Below, piece by piece: positions 22,551 to 33,061 of a stretch of DNA of 64,000 bases (position 1 is its first letter; each line of letters opens with the position of its first letter). Source of the DNA: Blastocladiella emersonii ATCC 22665 (lineage: Eukaryota > Blastocladiomycota > Blastocladiomycetes > Blastocladiales > Blastocladiaceae); NCBI GenBank assembly GCA_025594325.1, contig JANHCV010000008.1, positions 1,426,001 through 1,490,000 on the forward strand, in the 5' to 3' direction. Position numbers and translations under genes: made by a program. The notes beneath the pieces were generated by a model. The model was not told the DNA's origin. It was given only the letters and a program-made list of their open reading frames with translations, and searched no databases.

Positions 22551-22628
22551 TGGAGCACGACAGCGAACAAGTACGAGAAGCCGACGACGCGCGAGACGAG
22601 GCAGAAGGAGAGCAGCAAACGGGGAGGT
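22551..22628 (+). repeat. 78-bp direct repeat, copy 2
   Basis: Begins TGGAGCACGACAGCGAACAA. It is the near-identical partner of 22136-22213. The two copies flank 337 bp of purine-rich sequence. On the minus strand both read as part of long Pro/Arg/Leu-rich open frames, whose composition looks like an artefact of the purine bias. Confidence 0.85.
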
Positions 22629-23427
22629 GCTCTCCAACGCCGGGTCGCGGGCGGCGGGCCGTACTTGTAGGGGCCATGGTCGGGTCGCGGCCGTCGCGCG
22701 CGGGTGCTGGCGGAGGGTGCGCCGGGCATCGCGGCACGGCAAGGATTGGGCTGGGAAGATGATCTTGGGGCACGGCGCGAGCGGGCCGAGCGTGTAGGGC
22801 TTGGGGAACTTGATGAGGGTCGACGGGTTGGGGCGCACAAGGTGGGCGGCCGGCGCGGCGAGCGCGAGGATCTTGGGGGTGTTGGCAAGAGAAGGGTGCG
22901 CGTGATGAGCGGGAGCGCGGGCGGATGCAGCACGAGGTGCCGCGAGTGGGAAATGGAGCGGGAAGAACGGAAATTGAGAAAGACGGGGTAGAAGGGGGTC
23001 GGCGCGGGAGCGCGCGCGAGAACGCGCGATCCGGTGGTCGATCACGTGGATGGTGCGAGACACGAGGTGGCGCGGCGCGTGGAGACAGGGAGCGAGCCTT
23101 CCACTCACAACGTTTAAAAGGAAGCGACGGCCGGGAAAGTGACAACTCCAAGCAACCAGCGCGGTCAAACGAAAAGTATGGTTGGTTCGAAAACCCAGGT
23201 GGAATCACAAGAACACTTCAACCAACGACTCTGAGAGATGCTAATGGAGTAAGTCCGCAGTGCAAGGCTCAAGGACCGGAAGTCCGCTTCGAGAAGTTGT
23301 ACACACAACCTTGTGTTTGGGGGAGACCATGATGGGGTCGATCAGCTCTCGTGGCCTGAAAGGTGCAACATAGTCGGCTCTCGGGTTTACAGTGAGTGGG
23401 CTGGCTCGACAAGAATGACTACGCAGA
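22629..23427. other. Purine-rich region without a supported gene
   Basis: Long open frames exist on the minus strand (Pro/Arg/Ser-rich), but none has domain character. A short minus-strand frame at 23241-23447 (NPRADYVAPFRPRELIDPI) looks somewhat protein-like and abuts the inverted-repeat element. It could be part of a gene split by that element. Confidence 0.35.
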
Positions 23428-25331
23428 CACACCCAAGATCGCACCACGATTTTTGACGTCAGGGGTGAACGTCAGCGGACGTCAGGGGCCGCTAACGGTC
23501 AGTTGACGTTCCGCCTGACGTCAAAAAACCACCGTTCGTCAGCCAACGTGAACTCCAACGTCAGACTGACGTGCAGCCTGACCACAGCCCAACCCGCTCT
23601 AAATCGTAGCAACCGCTCACGTGGGCACACCTGAGGAAAGCTCGCTAAGCGCTGGCAACGGGGCACGTGGAGGCACATGGGTTCGAAAACAACGATTTAT
23701 TACACGTCACAAATGGCCGGTCACAGATGGGGACGGCGGCGGGGATGCCGCGGCAGGTGCCCGTCAAGAAGAGGGCATAGCCGCGCGACTTGGTGCTTGG
23801 AGGCCGGCGCAAGTCGTGGCGCAGGGCGACGCGCGCGACGCGTGGGCAGCAGCGAGGCCTTGGCGAAAGCACACGGACGGGAGGTCGACAGCACGAGGAT
23901 AGCTTGGCCTTGTACACGAGGACAGCTTGGCCTTGTACGAGGACCGCAGGTGGGGCAGATCATGCGTAGGTCAGCGTGGATTGGCAGCTTGGCGGGCAGC
24001 AGCAGCTTGAACTGGGACGGTGCGAGTTCTAGAGGAGAAATGACGATGTACAGGGTCAGTGAGAACGGGACACGGGAATCCAGGGAGACGCAAACGTACG
24101 GAACGCCGAAGCCGAGCGGGCGCAGCGGTCGCGCGGCAGTTTCGATTGTTGACGAGCACGACCATGGCCTAGATTACGTAGCGCAATGAGTCGTTCGTTC
24201 TGCCTGAGCGCGCGTCCACACGAAGGCACGTACGATCACGTAGCCTTAATGCCAGCGAAACAGCGGAGACGGCGATCGAGTGCGAGTCAAGCACGCTACT
24301 GGTGGAGGTCGACGGTGGAAGGGATTCTGGTGGTGAGCACACGGGAGAGTAGACGCAGCGTGCGCAGAAGTGCGTACAGCGCGAAGTCGGGGGCTGCATC
24401 GGTGGAGCGCGGGGACAGGGCAAACAGCTGAACAACGTGCAGCTTGAGGTGCTACGCGGTGCACGTCTCGCGGCGGCGGGGCATCATGGGGCAGCGCTCG
24501 AGGATGTTGAGCGTGGGGCGTGGGGCGGGGCGCTCATGGCCGGGGGCTATGATCCTGGAGGAGAAGTCCACGAAGGCGGCGGCGGTGGCGCTTTGTAGGC
24601 GGCGGTGGTGGCGGCTGCGGCGAACCGCGAAGGATCAGCGAACGCCAGGCCCCGAGGTCAGCCGGCATCAGCTGATGCGCCACACTCGCGCGTCGCTCGC
24701 GTCGCAGCTCAGTCCGAGCTGAGCGGCTGAGGCGGACCGGACACCCTGCCAAGCGCGCGGCGCGCGTGCTGCAGATGTGCCGCTTGGTGCATTCTACAGA
24801 GAGAGACCTGTTGATTGAGCGCTGATCGAGATGGAGTCCCGAGTTGGCGAGCTCGCTCCGCGCATCGCGGCGGTTCGCTTGCTCGCCCGAACTTGCGTTT
24901 CGGCTGCACTCATCGTTAGCTCTCTACATCCTTCCTGTCCACTGCACGCTCTACTGTAGTCGCCGTCGCATGCCGCGACACTCAAGACGAGCTACCAATC
25001 GTGAGAAACAAATCGGCCCTAAATCCCCTCTTGAGACGCCGTGGTGGCCCTGGAGAGCGCGAGGGCCCTTTTTCGAAGCAGTTAAGAGTATACCATGTGT
25101 TTGGGAGCGGGGGAGGCCGGAGCGTGGAAAATATCAGACCTCGCGCGACGGAGGAATATGCGCGAGTGCTGCGGGATTCGAACCGCGGACGGTCCGACGG
25201 CGGCTGGTCCGACCCGCTCGCCGGCGCACGTCAAGGGTCGCCAGCCGACGTCAGATCGCGACGTCAAGTCACCGTCCGCTGACCAAATCTGGTCCCCTGA
25301 CGTCAGCCATGGTTGTGCGATTTTGGGTGTG
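23428..25331. mobile_element. Putative 1.9-kb non-autonomous DNA transposon with imperfect terminal inverted repeats
   Basis: The left end begins CACACCCAAGATCGCACCA; the right end, read on the minus strand, begins CACACCCAAAATCGCACAA. Both ends then carry TGACGTCAGGGG and GTCAGCGGACG within about 65 bp, at matching but not identical spacing, so the inverted repeats are imperfect. GACGTCA or close variants recur many times in the outer 150 bp of each end, a subterminal repeat pattern common in DNA transposons. No transposase domain was recognised in the interior and no clear target-site duplication was found. Neither superfamily nor activity can be assigned. The right end lies about 140 bp from the chromovirus insertion. 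Confidence 0.55.
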
Positions 25332-25472
25332 GAGTATAAGCACTGCGCGAACGAGTAATCTGGCAAATCGGTTGATGCGTGCGAGTAGCCATACTGGCTG
25401 TACAGGTCTGCAAAGACCGCAGGCGTCGCCATAGTCACGAAGCCTCAAGCGAGCCTGCGATGGCTTCCGAAG

Positions 25473-25646
25473 TGTCACGGTTCAGTGATCCGACGGCTCG
25501 GGCTGGTGGCGCGGGCTGGTGGCGCAGTCCCTCATACGCCGAGCGTTGCCCTCGCTCTCCCTCTCTCTTGTCATTCGTGATACAATCCTTCATTATCCGG
25601 CTAGTCATTCCTCGTGGCACAAGACCCTCCCCCTCGGCACCTTACA
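25473..25646 (+). repeat. 5' LTR of the chromovirus (174 bp)
   Basis: Starts TGTCACGGTTCAGTGATCCG and ends CTCGGCACCTTACA. It is identical by eye to the 3' LTR. The first bases after it, CTTTGTATCACCG, form part of a possible stem with CGGTGA about 20 bases further on. The usual initiator-Met primer-binding sequence was not recognised. Confidence 0.95.
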
Positions 25647-25700
25647 CTTTGTATCACCGTAAAACCCCCTCCGAGCGGTGATTTCTTCCACGACGGCAAA

Positions 25701-26777
25701 ATGATAACGCCGGCACAGTTCCTCGAAAAGCTGGCGACGTTTGACGTTGCGGCCATTGTCCCCGAGTACCAGCTCGCGCCGTGGCGCGACCTGGTCATGC
25801 CGTACGAGGACAAAGCCAAGCTCGTCTTCCTCGCGCTCAACGTCGCCAGCGACTACTGGCAACTGGGCGTGTCGACCGAGGCCCGCTCGGTCGCGGCCGA
25901 GCGGCGCGCCGAGACGGCGGAGCGCCGCGCGTATGCGCTTGAGGTCGAGCTGCGGCAGACGCAGCAGAGCCAGCCGCTCAACGGTATCCTGCAGGGCGAG
26001 CTCGACAGCATCCAGGTCAGCAGCGCGCGCGGGCCGGGCGTGGGCGTTGATGGCTTCACGCCGGCAGCGATGCACGCGCTGATGCGCATGAATTCGGTTG
26101 ACGGCGTCAACTTCAAGGTCAAGAGCGCCATCACGCAGTACGAGAGCATCCTCCAGCTCACGTTCAACGTCCCGGAGAAGTTCAAGATTGCGCACTTCCA
26201 CGGCAAGCTGACGGGCAAGGTGCTTGAGGCCGTGGAGCTGGCGATGGCCGGGTCCAAGTTTGAGGACTACGGCTCGTTCAACGCCTACATCTCCCTCGTC
26301 AAGTCAACGCAGCCGGCCGAGAAGTCGGAGACCGAGTACGCGCACGAGCTCAAGAACCTCAAGTACGTGCGCGGCGCCATGCCGGCGCGCGATTTCGTCT
26401 CCAAGTTCCGCCAGACCGCGTCCGGTGCAGGCTACCGCGCGCTCAGCGAGCTGGCGATGCAGTTCTACCTGGTGGTCACGGCCGGCAACTCGCCGCTGGC
26501 CGCGGACGTGGCCTTCGCCTCGCTGCGCAAGGGCTACCGTTTCGACAAGATGGTCGAGCACTTCCTGGTGCACGAGGGCGGGGCGACGGGCGTCGCGGCC
26601 AAGCTCGTCCCGGACCCGGACGCCATGGACGTTGGCGCGATTCGGCAGCGGGCGGCGGCGCACCAGGGCCGCGCCCTCACCGACATCAAGTGCTACAACT
26701 GCAAGGGCTACGGCCACAAGGCGGCTGATTGCCCGTCGCCCCCGCGCTCGTCGTCGGGAAACGCCAGTCGGGCGTAG
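25701..26777 (+). CDS. gag: Chromovirus Gag (capsid and nucleocapsid)
   Basis: Starts at ATG 25701 (MITPAQFLEKLATFDVAAIV), 358 residues. The open frame extends a little further upstream without another ATG. The capsid-type core includes KFKIAHFHGKLTGKVLEAVE and PARDFVSKFRQTASGAGYRA. A classical nucleocapsid zinc knuckle, C-x2-C-x4-H-x4-C (CYNCKGYGHKAADC), lies at about residue 331. It packages the element RNA into virus-like particles. The stop at 26775-26777 lies just after the GGGAAAC frameshift site, so most ribosomes make Gag alone and a fraction make Gag-Pol. Confidence 0.92.
   Translation: MITPAQFLEKLATFDVAAIVPEYQLAPWRDLVMPYEDKAKLVFLALNVASDYWQLGVSTEARSVAAERRAETAERRAYALEVELRQTQQSQPLNGILQGELDSIQVSSARGPGVGVDGFTPAAMHALMRMNSVDGVNFKVKSAITQYESILQLTFNVPEKFKIAHFHGKLTGKVLEAVELAMAGSKFEDYGSFNAYISLVKSTQPAEKSETEYAHELKNLKYVRGAMPARDFVSKFRQTASGAGYRALSELAMQFYLVVTAGNSPLAADVAFASLRKGYRFDKMVEHFLVHEGGATGVAAKLVPDPDAMDVGAIRQRAAAHQGRALTDIKCYNCKGYGHKAADCPSPPRSSSGNASRA
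26756..26762 (+). promoter_or_regulatory. -1 ribosomal frameshift site GGGAAAC
   Basis: In the gag frame the codons read TCG GGA AAC, a canonical X XXY YYZ heptamer. A one-base backward slip changes them to GGG AAA C and continues directly into pol (GKRQSGVAEQ). The gag stop follows 13 bases downstream of the site. A downstream stimulatory structure is expected but was not computed. Confidence 0.88.
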
Positions 26778-29700
26778 CGGAGCAGGCCGCGACGTCCTCG
26801 AAGCCAAAACCTGCGGATTTGGGTGGTACAACGGCGATGGCCACGGCGGCCGCCGCCGCGGATAAGATGTCGGTGCCCGCCGACAAGAAGAAAAAAATGA
26901 ACAAAAAGAAGAAACAAAACATGAATGATAAGAAGACTAATGGAAAATCTGTTGCTGCGTACTTTGGTGCACTTGTGCGTCTAGAGATGGCGCAGGACCA
27001 CCTGCACCTCGGCGGGCTCCTCGCGCATCCAGGGCTCCGCACGGCGCCGATCCCGACGTTCATGATGCTCGACACGGGCGCGCCGGTTAACCTGATCAGC
27101 CGCAGGGTGGCCGAGCAGGCCGGGCTCGTGCCGAAGCGCCTAGCGCGTCGCATCGACCTCCGCGGTGTCGTCGGTTCCGCGCCGGGCCAGCGCCAGTACA
27201 TCTCGCATTACGTGCACGCGGCCGTGTCCGTCACGTCGCCCGAGTTCCTGCACGCGGCGGTCGCGGGATCCCAAACCGTGTTCGCAGACGGCGTCGTGCC
27301 TCCCGGCGACGCGTCCAAGCAGAAGCGCGTGGTGGGAGACGCGGGTCGCGCCATCGACATTCCGTGCCTTCATTGCTCGGTCGCGCGCTTCCTCGTCGTC
27401 GACTCTCCCGCGTTTCCGGTGATCATGGGACTCGAATGGATGGTCGCGAACGGCGCGAAGCCGGATCCGCGCTCGGCCACGGTCGCGATTGACGGCGCGT
27501 GCACTGGTCGCTGCGGGTGCCCGCCCGCCCAGCGCGTCACGGTGGCCACGGTCGCACCGCGCGTCGACCTCGACCCGCTCGCGTGGGACGAGGCACACGG
27601 CCCGCCCGAGGCGCCAGATGACGCGGCGCCGAAGCGCGTGCTGCCCGCCAAGTACCTCAAGTGGGCGCACGTCTTCGATGCCGCCGCGGCGTCCGCGCTC
27701 CCGCCGCACCGACCGTACGACTGCGAGATCGAGCTCGTCGAGGGCGCCAAGGTGCCGTTCCTGCCCGTCTACGCCCTGTCGCAGCCCGAACTCGAGGAGC
27801 TGCGCAAGACCATCGACGAGAACCTCGCGCGCGGCTTCATCCGCCCATCGCGGTCGCCAGCCGGCGCGCCGATCATGTTCGTGCCCAAGAAGGACGGGTC
27901 GCGCCGCATGTGTGTGGACTACCGCCGCCTCAACGCGCTGACGGTCAAGAACCGCTACGCGCTGCCGCTCATCGCGGAGCTCATGAACCAAGTGCAGGGC
28001 GCGCGCATCTTCACCAAGTTCGACCTGCGCGGCGCGTACAACCTGGTCCGCATCCGCGAGGGCGACGAGTGGAAGACGGCGTTCCGCACGCGCTACGGAC
28101 ATTATGAATGGATGGTGATGCCGTTCGGGCTGACCAACGCGCCGGCCGCGTTCCAGGCGTTTGTCAACGACGTGTTCCGCGACCTGCTCGACCGCCGCGG
28201 CGTTCTCGTGTACCTGGACGACATCCTCATCTTCAGCGAGGACCCCGAAGAGCACACGGCGCTCGTCAAGGAGGTGCTGCGGCGGCTCGCCGACAACAAG
28301 CTGTACGTCAAGCTCGAGAAGTGCGAATTCGACGTGACGCGCGTCGAGTACCTCGGCCACATCCTGACCACCGAAGGCGTCGAGATGGACCCGGCCAAGG
28401 TCCGCGCCGTGACCGAGTGGCCCGCGCCACGGACGGTCAAGGAGGTGCAGGCGTTCCTGGGCCTCGCCAACTACTACCGCCGCTTCATCCCCGAGTTCTC
28501 GGAACTGACCATCCCGCTCACCCGTCTTACGCAGAAGGACACGCCGTGGCGGTGGGGCGACACCGAGGCGGCGGCCTTTGCGGCCATCAAGACGCGGTTC
28601 GCGTCCGACCAGTTCCTCGCGCACCCCGACCCCTCAAAACAGTTCATTGTCGAGGCCGACGCGTCCAACTTCGCCATTGGGTGCGTCCTGTCGCAGGTCG
28701 ACAACGAGGGCACGCTGCGGCCGGTCGCGTTCCACTCGCGCGCGCTCAAGGCGGCGGAGCTGAATTATCCCATCTTGGATAAGGAGCTGCTCGCCATCAA
28801 GGTCGCGTTCGAGATCTGGCGCCACCACCTCGAGGGCGCGCAGCACCCGGTCGAGGTGTACACGGACCACAAGAACCTCGAGCACTTTCGCACCATGACG
28901 GTCGAGTCGCAGCGGCACGCGCGGTGGGCACTGTTCCTCGAGCGGTTTTCGTTCCGGTTCACGTACCGGCCCGGCGCAATCAACGGGCGCGCCGACGCGC
29001 TGTCGCGCCGCGCCGACTACGAGCTGTTTGACAACCCGATGCTCGGCCGCGCTGTCGTTCCCGCGTCGGCGCTCACGGTGACCGCCACGGCCGCGGCCAG
29101 CGCGCCGCTCGTCGCGGGCACGCAGGGCGACGACGTGCTCGCCGCGATTCGGGACGGCCTGGCGGAGGACGAGCTCGCGCAGTCGATGCAGCGGAACCCG
29201 GGCAAGCACCCGTCGCTCACCATGGACCTCGACGGCTTCGTTTGGCGAGACGACCGGCTGTACGTACCGTCGGGCGTCGCGCGCACCCGGGTGATCGAGG
29301 AGGCGCACGCGACGCGTGTAGCCGGTCATTTCGGCGTCCAGCGCACCATCGAGAAGGTGTCGCGCTCGTACTGGTGGCCCGGGATGCGCAAGGTGATCGA
29401 GCGGTTCGTCAAGTCGTGCCTCACCTGCGCGCGGGCCAAGGTGCCGCGCCACCGGCCTGACGGCGAGCTGCAGCCGCTGCCCACGCCGCCGCGGCCATGG
29501 TCGTCGATCTCCATGGACTTCATCACGGACCTGCCGCGCAGCAAGGGTCACACCTGCATCATGGTCGTCGTCGATCGGTTCTCCAAGATGACGCACTTCA
29601 TCCCGCTCGCCGCGCTCCCAACGGCCGCCACGACCGCCGACGCCTTCATCGAGCACGTGGTGCGGCCGCACGGGCTGCCCGACGACATCGTCTCGGACCG

Positions 29701-30589
29701 CGGGTCGCAGTTCACGTCGCGGTTCTGGTCGGCCATGTGCGAGTCGCTTGAGATCAAGGCCAAGCTCTCGACGGCGTACCACCCGCAGACCGACGGGCAG
29801 ACCGAGCGCATGAACCAGACCCTCGAGGTGTACCTGCGCATGTTCGCCAACGAGGACCAGTCGAACTGGGCCGAGCTGCTGCGGTACGCCGAGATGGCCA
29901 TCAACAACACGGTCAACAAGTCAACGGGCATGTCGCCGTTCAAGGCCAACTACGCGTTTGACCCGCGGCTCTCGGCCGCGCCAGTTCGGTCGGATCGGGT
30001 CCCGTCAGCCGCCGCGCTGGCCGAGCGCATTGCCGACGTCCAGGGCAAGCTGCGCGAGAAGGTCGAGCGCGCCAAGGAGCTGTACAAGAAGCACGCTGAC
30101 CGCCGCCGCCGCGAGGGCCCCGACTACAAGGTCGGCGACATGGTGCTGCTGAGCACCAAGAACCTGCGCGTCAACGTGCCCAAGGCCAAGCTCGGGCCCA
30201 AGTACACGGAGCCGCTCAAGATCGTGCGCCTCATCCGGAAATCGGCCGTCGAGCTCGAGCTGCCGCCGACCATGGCGCGCGTCCATCCCGTGTTCCACGT
30301 CTCGCTCATCAAGCCGATCGACGAGCACGACGAGGAGGCGTTCCCGGGCCGCGCGCTGCCGCCGCCAACGCCGTACGCCGTCAACGGGCACGAGGAGTGG
30401 ACGGTCGAGGCGATCCGCGACGCGCGCAAGGTCGGCCGCAGCGTCGAGTACCTGCTCAAGTGGCACGGCTGCCCCGAGGACGACAACACCTGGGAGCCGT
30501 ACGCGAACCTCAAGCACCTCGAGCTGCTCGCCGAGTTCCACGCGCAGAACCCGTCAAAACCCGACCCGCGGAGGGGGAAGGGGAGATAG
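26763..30589 (+). CDS. pol: Chromovirus Pol: protease, reverse transcriptase, RNase H, integrase, chromodomain
   Basis: Open from about 26729 to the TAG at 30587-30589; translated as a Gag-Pol fusion after the slip at 26756-26762. Domains in order: a Lys-rich linker (DKKKKMNKKKKQNMNDKK, about 26880-26940); aspartic protease LDTGAPVNLI (about 27068); RT with YLDDILIFSE (about 28210); RNase H with VEADASNFAIG and YTDHKNLEHF; integrase with zinc-binding H-H...CLTC-C, catalytic Asp in SMDFITDL, Asp in SDRGSQFTS and Glu in HPQTDGQTERMNQ. The C-terminal chromodomain is EYLLKWHGCPEDDNTWEPYA (about 30449-30508). All catalytic residues expected for the family are present. The chromodomain would direct integration to marked chromatin. 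Confidence 0.95.
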
Positions 30590-30763
30590 TGTCACGGTTC
30601 AGTGATCCGACGGCTCGGGCTGGTGGCGCGGGCTGGTGGCGCAGTCCCTCATACGCCGAGCGTTGCCCTCGCTCTCCCTCTCTCTTGTCATTCGTGATAC
30701 AATCCTTCATTATCCGGCTAGTCATTCCTCGTGGCACAAGACCCTCCCCCTCGGCACCTTACA
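30590..30763 (+). repeat. 3' LTR of the chromovirus (174 bp)
   Basis: Begins immediately after the pol stop codon. Its sequence is identical by eye to the 5' LTR at 25473-25646. It is followed by the target duplication CGAAG. Confidence 0.95.
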
Positions 30764-30768
30764 CGAAG

Positions 30769-33061
30769 TCAACGGCGTGCGGTTGGACCCAGGGAGCCTA
30801 CCGCATGTCCATCATGTTGCGCCGGAGCGCGAGGCTGCCGCAGATCGAGAAGTGCGGCATGAGCGCGCGTGTGGTCTATTTTTACGACGATAGAGACGCG
30901 AACGGCGTGATCGGCAAGGTCGCGAGTTGGAGTGGGGACGGCGCTGCAATCCGGCGCGAGCTGAAACGCCTTGGTGCCCGCGAGCGGGTGATTCAGAATA
31001 AAGGCAAGATGGAGTTGCATGCAGTCTTGCTCGTTCATGTCCAAGTAGGTTTGTGTTCGGGAGAAGGGAGGCGAGAGAAGCGGTGCGGGGCTTTGCCCAA
31101 GCTATAGTGACCGCGATTTCGTGGCAACGCTGGTCACGTTGCTCCCAATGACATCACTCCCCGTGTGGCGCTGCGCCACTTCGCTTCAGCTCTCGCTACC
31201 GCTCTCCTCCCCTCCCGTATGCCTCCCTTAATCAATGAAGCCCAATCACATAAATCATGAAATCGACAGCAGGCTGGTCCCGTCTCTCCTGCAGCGTTTT
31301 GGGTGGCGCTCGCGCGGCGACGTGCTGTGCTCAACTCAACCGGTGACTTGAGAGTGCTCCGTTGGCATCGCTTTCGCACTCTGCTCTTGCGACTGCACGG
31401 GCGCTGCTTAGGCGAGCTTGTGAGCAGTGAAGCATGTTGCGGGACGATTTAACGTTGCCCAAGCTTGCAATATCTGGAATTGTGAAGTGAACCCAGCTTG
31501 TAGGAGATGCTATTTGTGTTCTTATTCTTCCTCTGGCGTCGATGTACTCGCTTTTCTTGCTTTGCCGCCGCCGCCACTGCACTTCCGTTGTGCCCGCCAG
31601 GCGTCGCATCGCGTCTTGCTTTCTTGCCGCGGGACGTTGTGCTGCACGAATTGGCACGACAAAGTCACTTCAACCCTCTCAACGACTAGTTACGCGGTAT
31701 CTCTGCTTCGGTGGTGCGGGATGCAAACTCATGAGCGGGGCGCGCATCTGGCTTTGCTCTGGCGCAAGCACGCGCGACTCATCTGCTGTGCTGCTGATTG
31801 CTTCTGACCCCGACCGCTGCCACCTGCACGGCGGCGGAACGTGCGATCGATTCGCTAGACCCTTGTCAAGCTCGGACGAGCTCTATTCTATGCGCGCCGC
31901 GAACCATCATTACTTTCAACATCGTTGACAGGCTTCCCGTGCAAAATTTGTACACGTCGACCACCGCGCAACTGGAGGCGAGCGCAAGGCGGCTGAGCAG
32001 GGAGGTCATTGCGGGCGCGGTCGGGAGTATCTCGTGTTGCTGTCAGCGACATGCCGTGGGCACCGTAACGCACGTCAATCCTTTGCAATCCTTCCACCGT
32101 AGGTCCGCTTCATCCGAGCTCTCTTGTTCCGTGCCCAAGGAGGCGAGCTTGCTCAAGGCCTCAAGCTGGATCATAGCGTGCGACGCGAATGCCATCGTCG
32201 TCAGGTGCTTTCTTGGCGGAAAACCAACGCGTTGGTCGAGATCGAGTCGCCGCGCGCATTCGTTGTGCTTAGTTTGTTCATGCCCTTCGCTCACGATTGC
32301 CAACTACTTCCATATCGGCTTGCCGAGAATACCAGCATTCTGTTGTGAGCGAGCGGCTCACCTTGACGCGTCCGCCATAAATCTGATCTCAGTTGCCTTG
32401 AGCGAGCTACGCGCTACGTGCGCGGATGCTGCAGTGAGGCGCTTTACAAGGTACTTGGCGCCCACAGCCAAGGCGCGCTAGGGCTCCATCAAGAGGACCA
32501 TCACCAAAGCGTGACTGGCCGCGATTGTGCGCGCGTGAGCGCAGTTCGCTGCACGAGGAGTCGCTGCACAGGATGGCAAGGCGATCCGCCAGGAGGCCTC
32601 CAGCTTGCGCCGCCACGTCCGCAGTCGACTTGATCCAACTCAAGAGGAGTGAGGCGCGCAAAGGCGGGAAGTAAACGTGTCGTGACAACTCCAGCGCGTG
32701 GATCTGACGCGTCGCGACTCTTTCTTTCGAGCCCCTTTGTGTACCACGAGTCCGAAGCACGATCTCAGACAGCGCTACACCTGAAGCGAGGTCCGTGTCT
32801 CTCAGTCCATAAACCATGCAGTTCCTTGCAGCCCACGTCAATTAACGCGTCTCCAGTGCCAGGTGATCGTGGCGAGAGGGCTTTTGGGCAAAGCCCCGCA
32901 CAGTTGACACCCGAACGGAGTGAGTGGTGGAGGTACTGGCAATTGATGGTCGAAGGCAACGGGGCGTCGAACAGAGAAAAAACACGTGACGCAGCGGCCG
33001 CGCGGCGCGTGTTCTCTCTCCCGACCCATACAGTTATCCCATGCATTTTAGTCAATGAACC
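30769..33061. other. Region without a supported gene
   Basis: About 2.3 kb in which all open frames are short and lack domain character. Joining the two flanks of the chromovirus gives a short plus-strand frame starting MASEVNGVRLDPGSLPHVHH that ends near 30893. It may be chance. A GACGCGTCGCG motif occurs near 32707, about 350 bp before the family-F start. Codon-like structure is absent. Confidence 0.4.

Larger units (their letters stand above)
25468..30768 (+). mobile_element. Complete Ty3-type chromovirus with target-site duplication
   Basis: The boundaries are two 174-bp LTRs (25473-25646 and 30590-30763), each TG...CA and identical by eye. They are flanked by the 5-bp duplication CGAAG at 25468-25472 and 30764-30768. 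Inside are gag and pol in overlapping frames joined by a -1 slippery site, with a C-terminal chromodomain. There is no internal stop or frameshift other than the programmed one. A purine tract (GGAGGGGGAAGGGGAGATAG) abuts the 3' LTR and includes the pol stop codon. All features expected of an autonomous, recently inserted element are present. The primer-binding site just after the 5' LTR could not be matched to a tRNA. Confidence 0.95.

Noticed and set aside
22227-23208. Two overlapping long minus-strand frames of about 250-310 codons
   Set aside because: They are Pro/Arg/Ser/Leu-rich products of purine-biased DNA, open in several frames at once, and include a duplicated DNA segment; no domain character.
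23450-23580. Clustered GACGTCA words considered as a CRISPR-like or minisatellite array
   Set aside because: Spacing and orientation are irregular and there are no uniform repeats or spacers; they are better explained as subterminal repeats of the inverted-repeat element.
25155-25185. GGATTCGAACC, a perfect tRNA T-arm (box B) match on the minus strand
   Set aside because: No matching acceptor stem, D-arm or box A at the proper distance and the T-stem is mispaired, so it is not a tRNA gene.
25379-25472. A host gene interrupted by the chromovirus (short frame beginning MASEV across the target site)
   Set aside because: The joined frame is short and has no recognisable features; too weak to call a disrupted gene.
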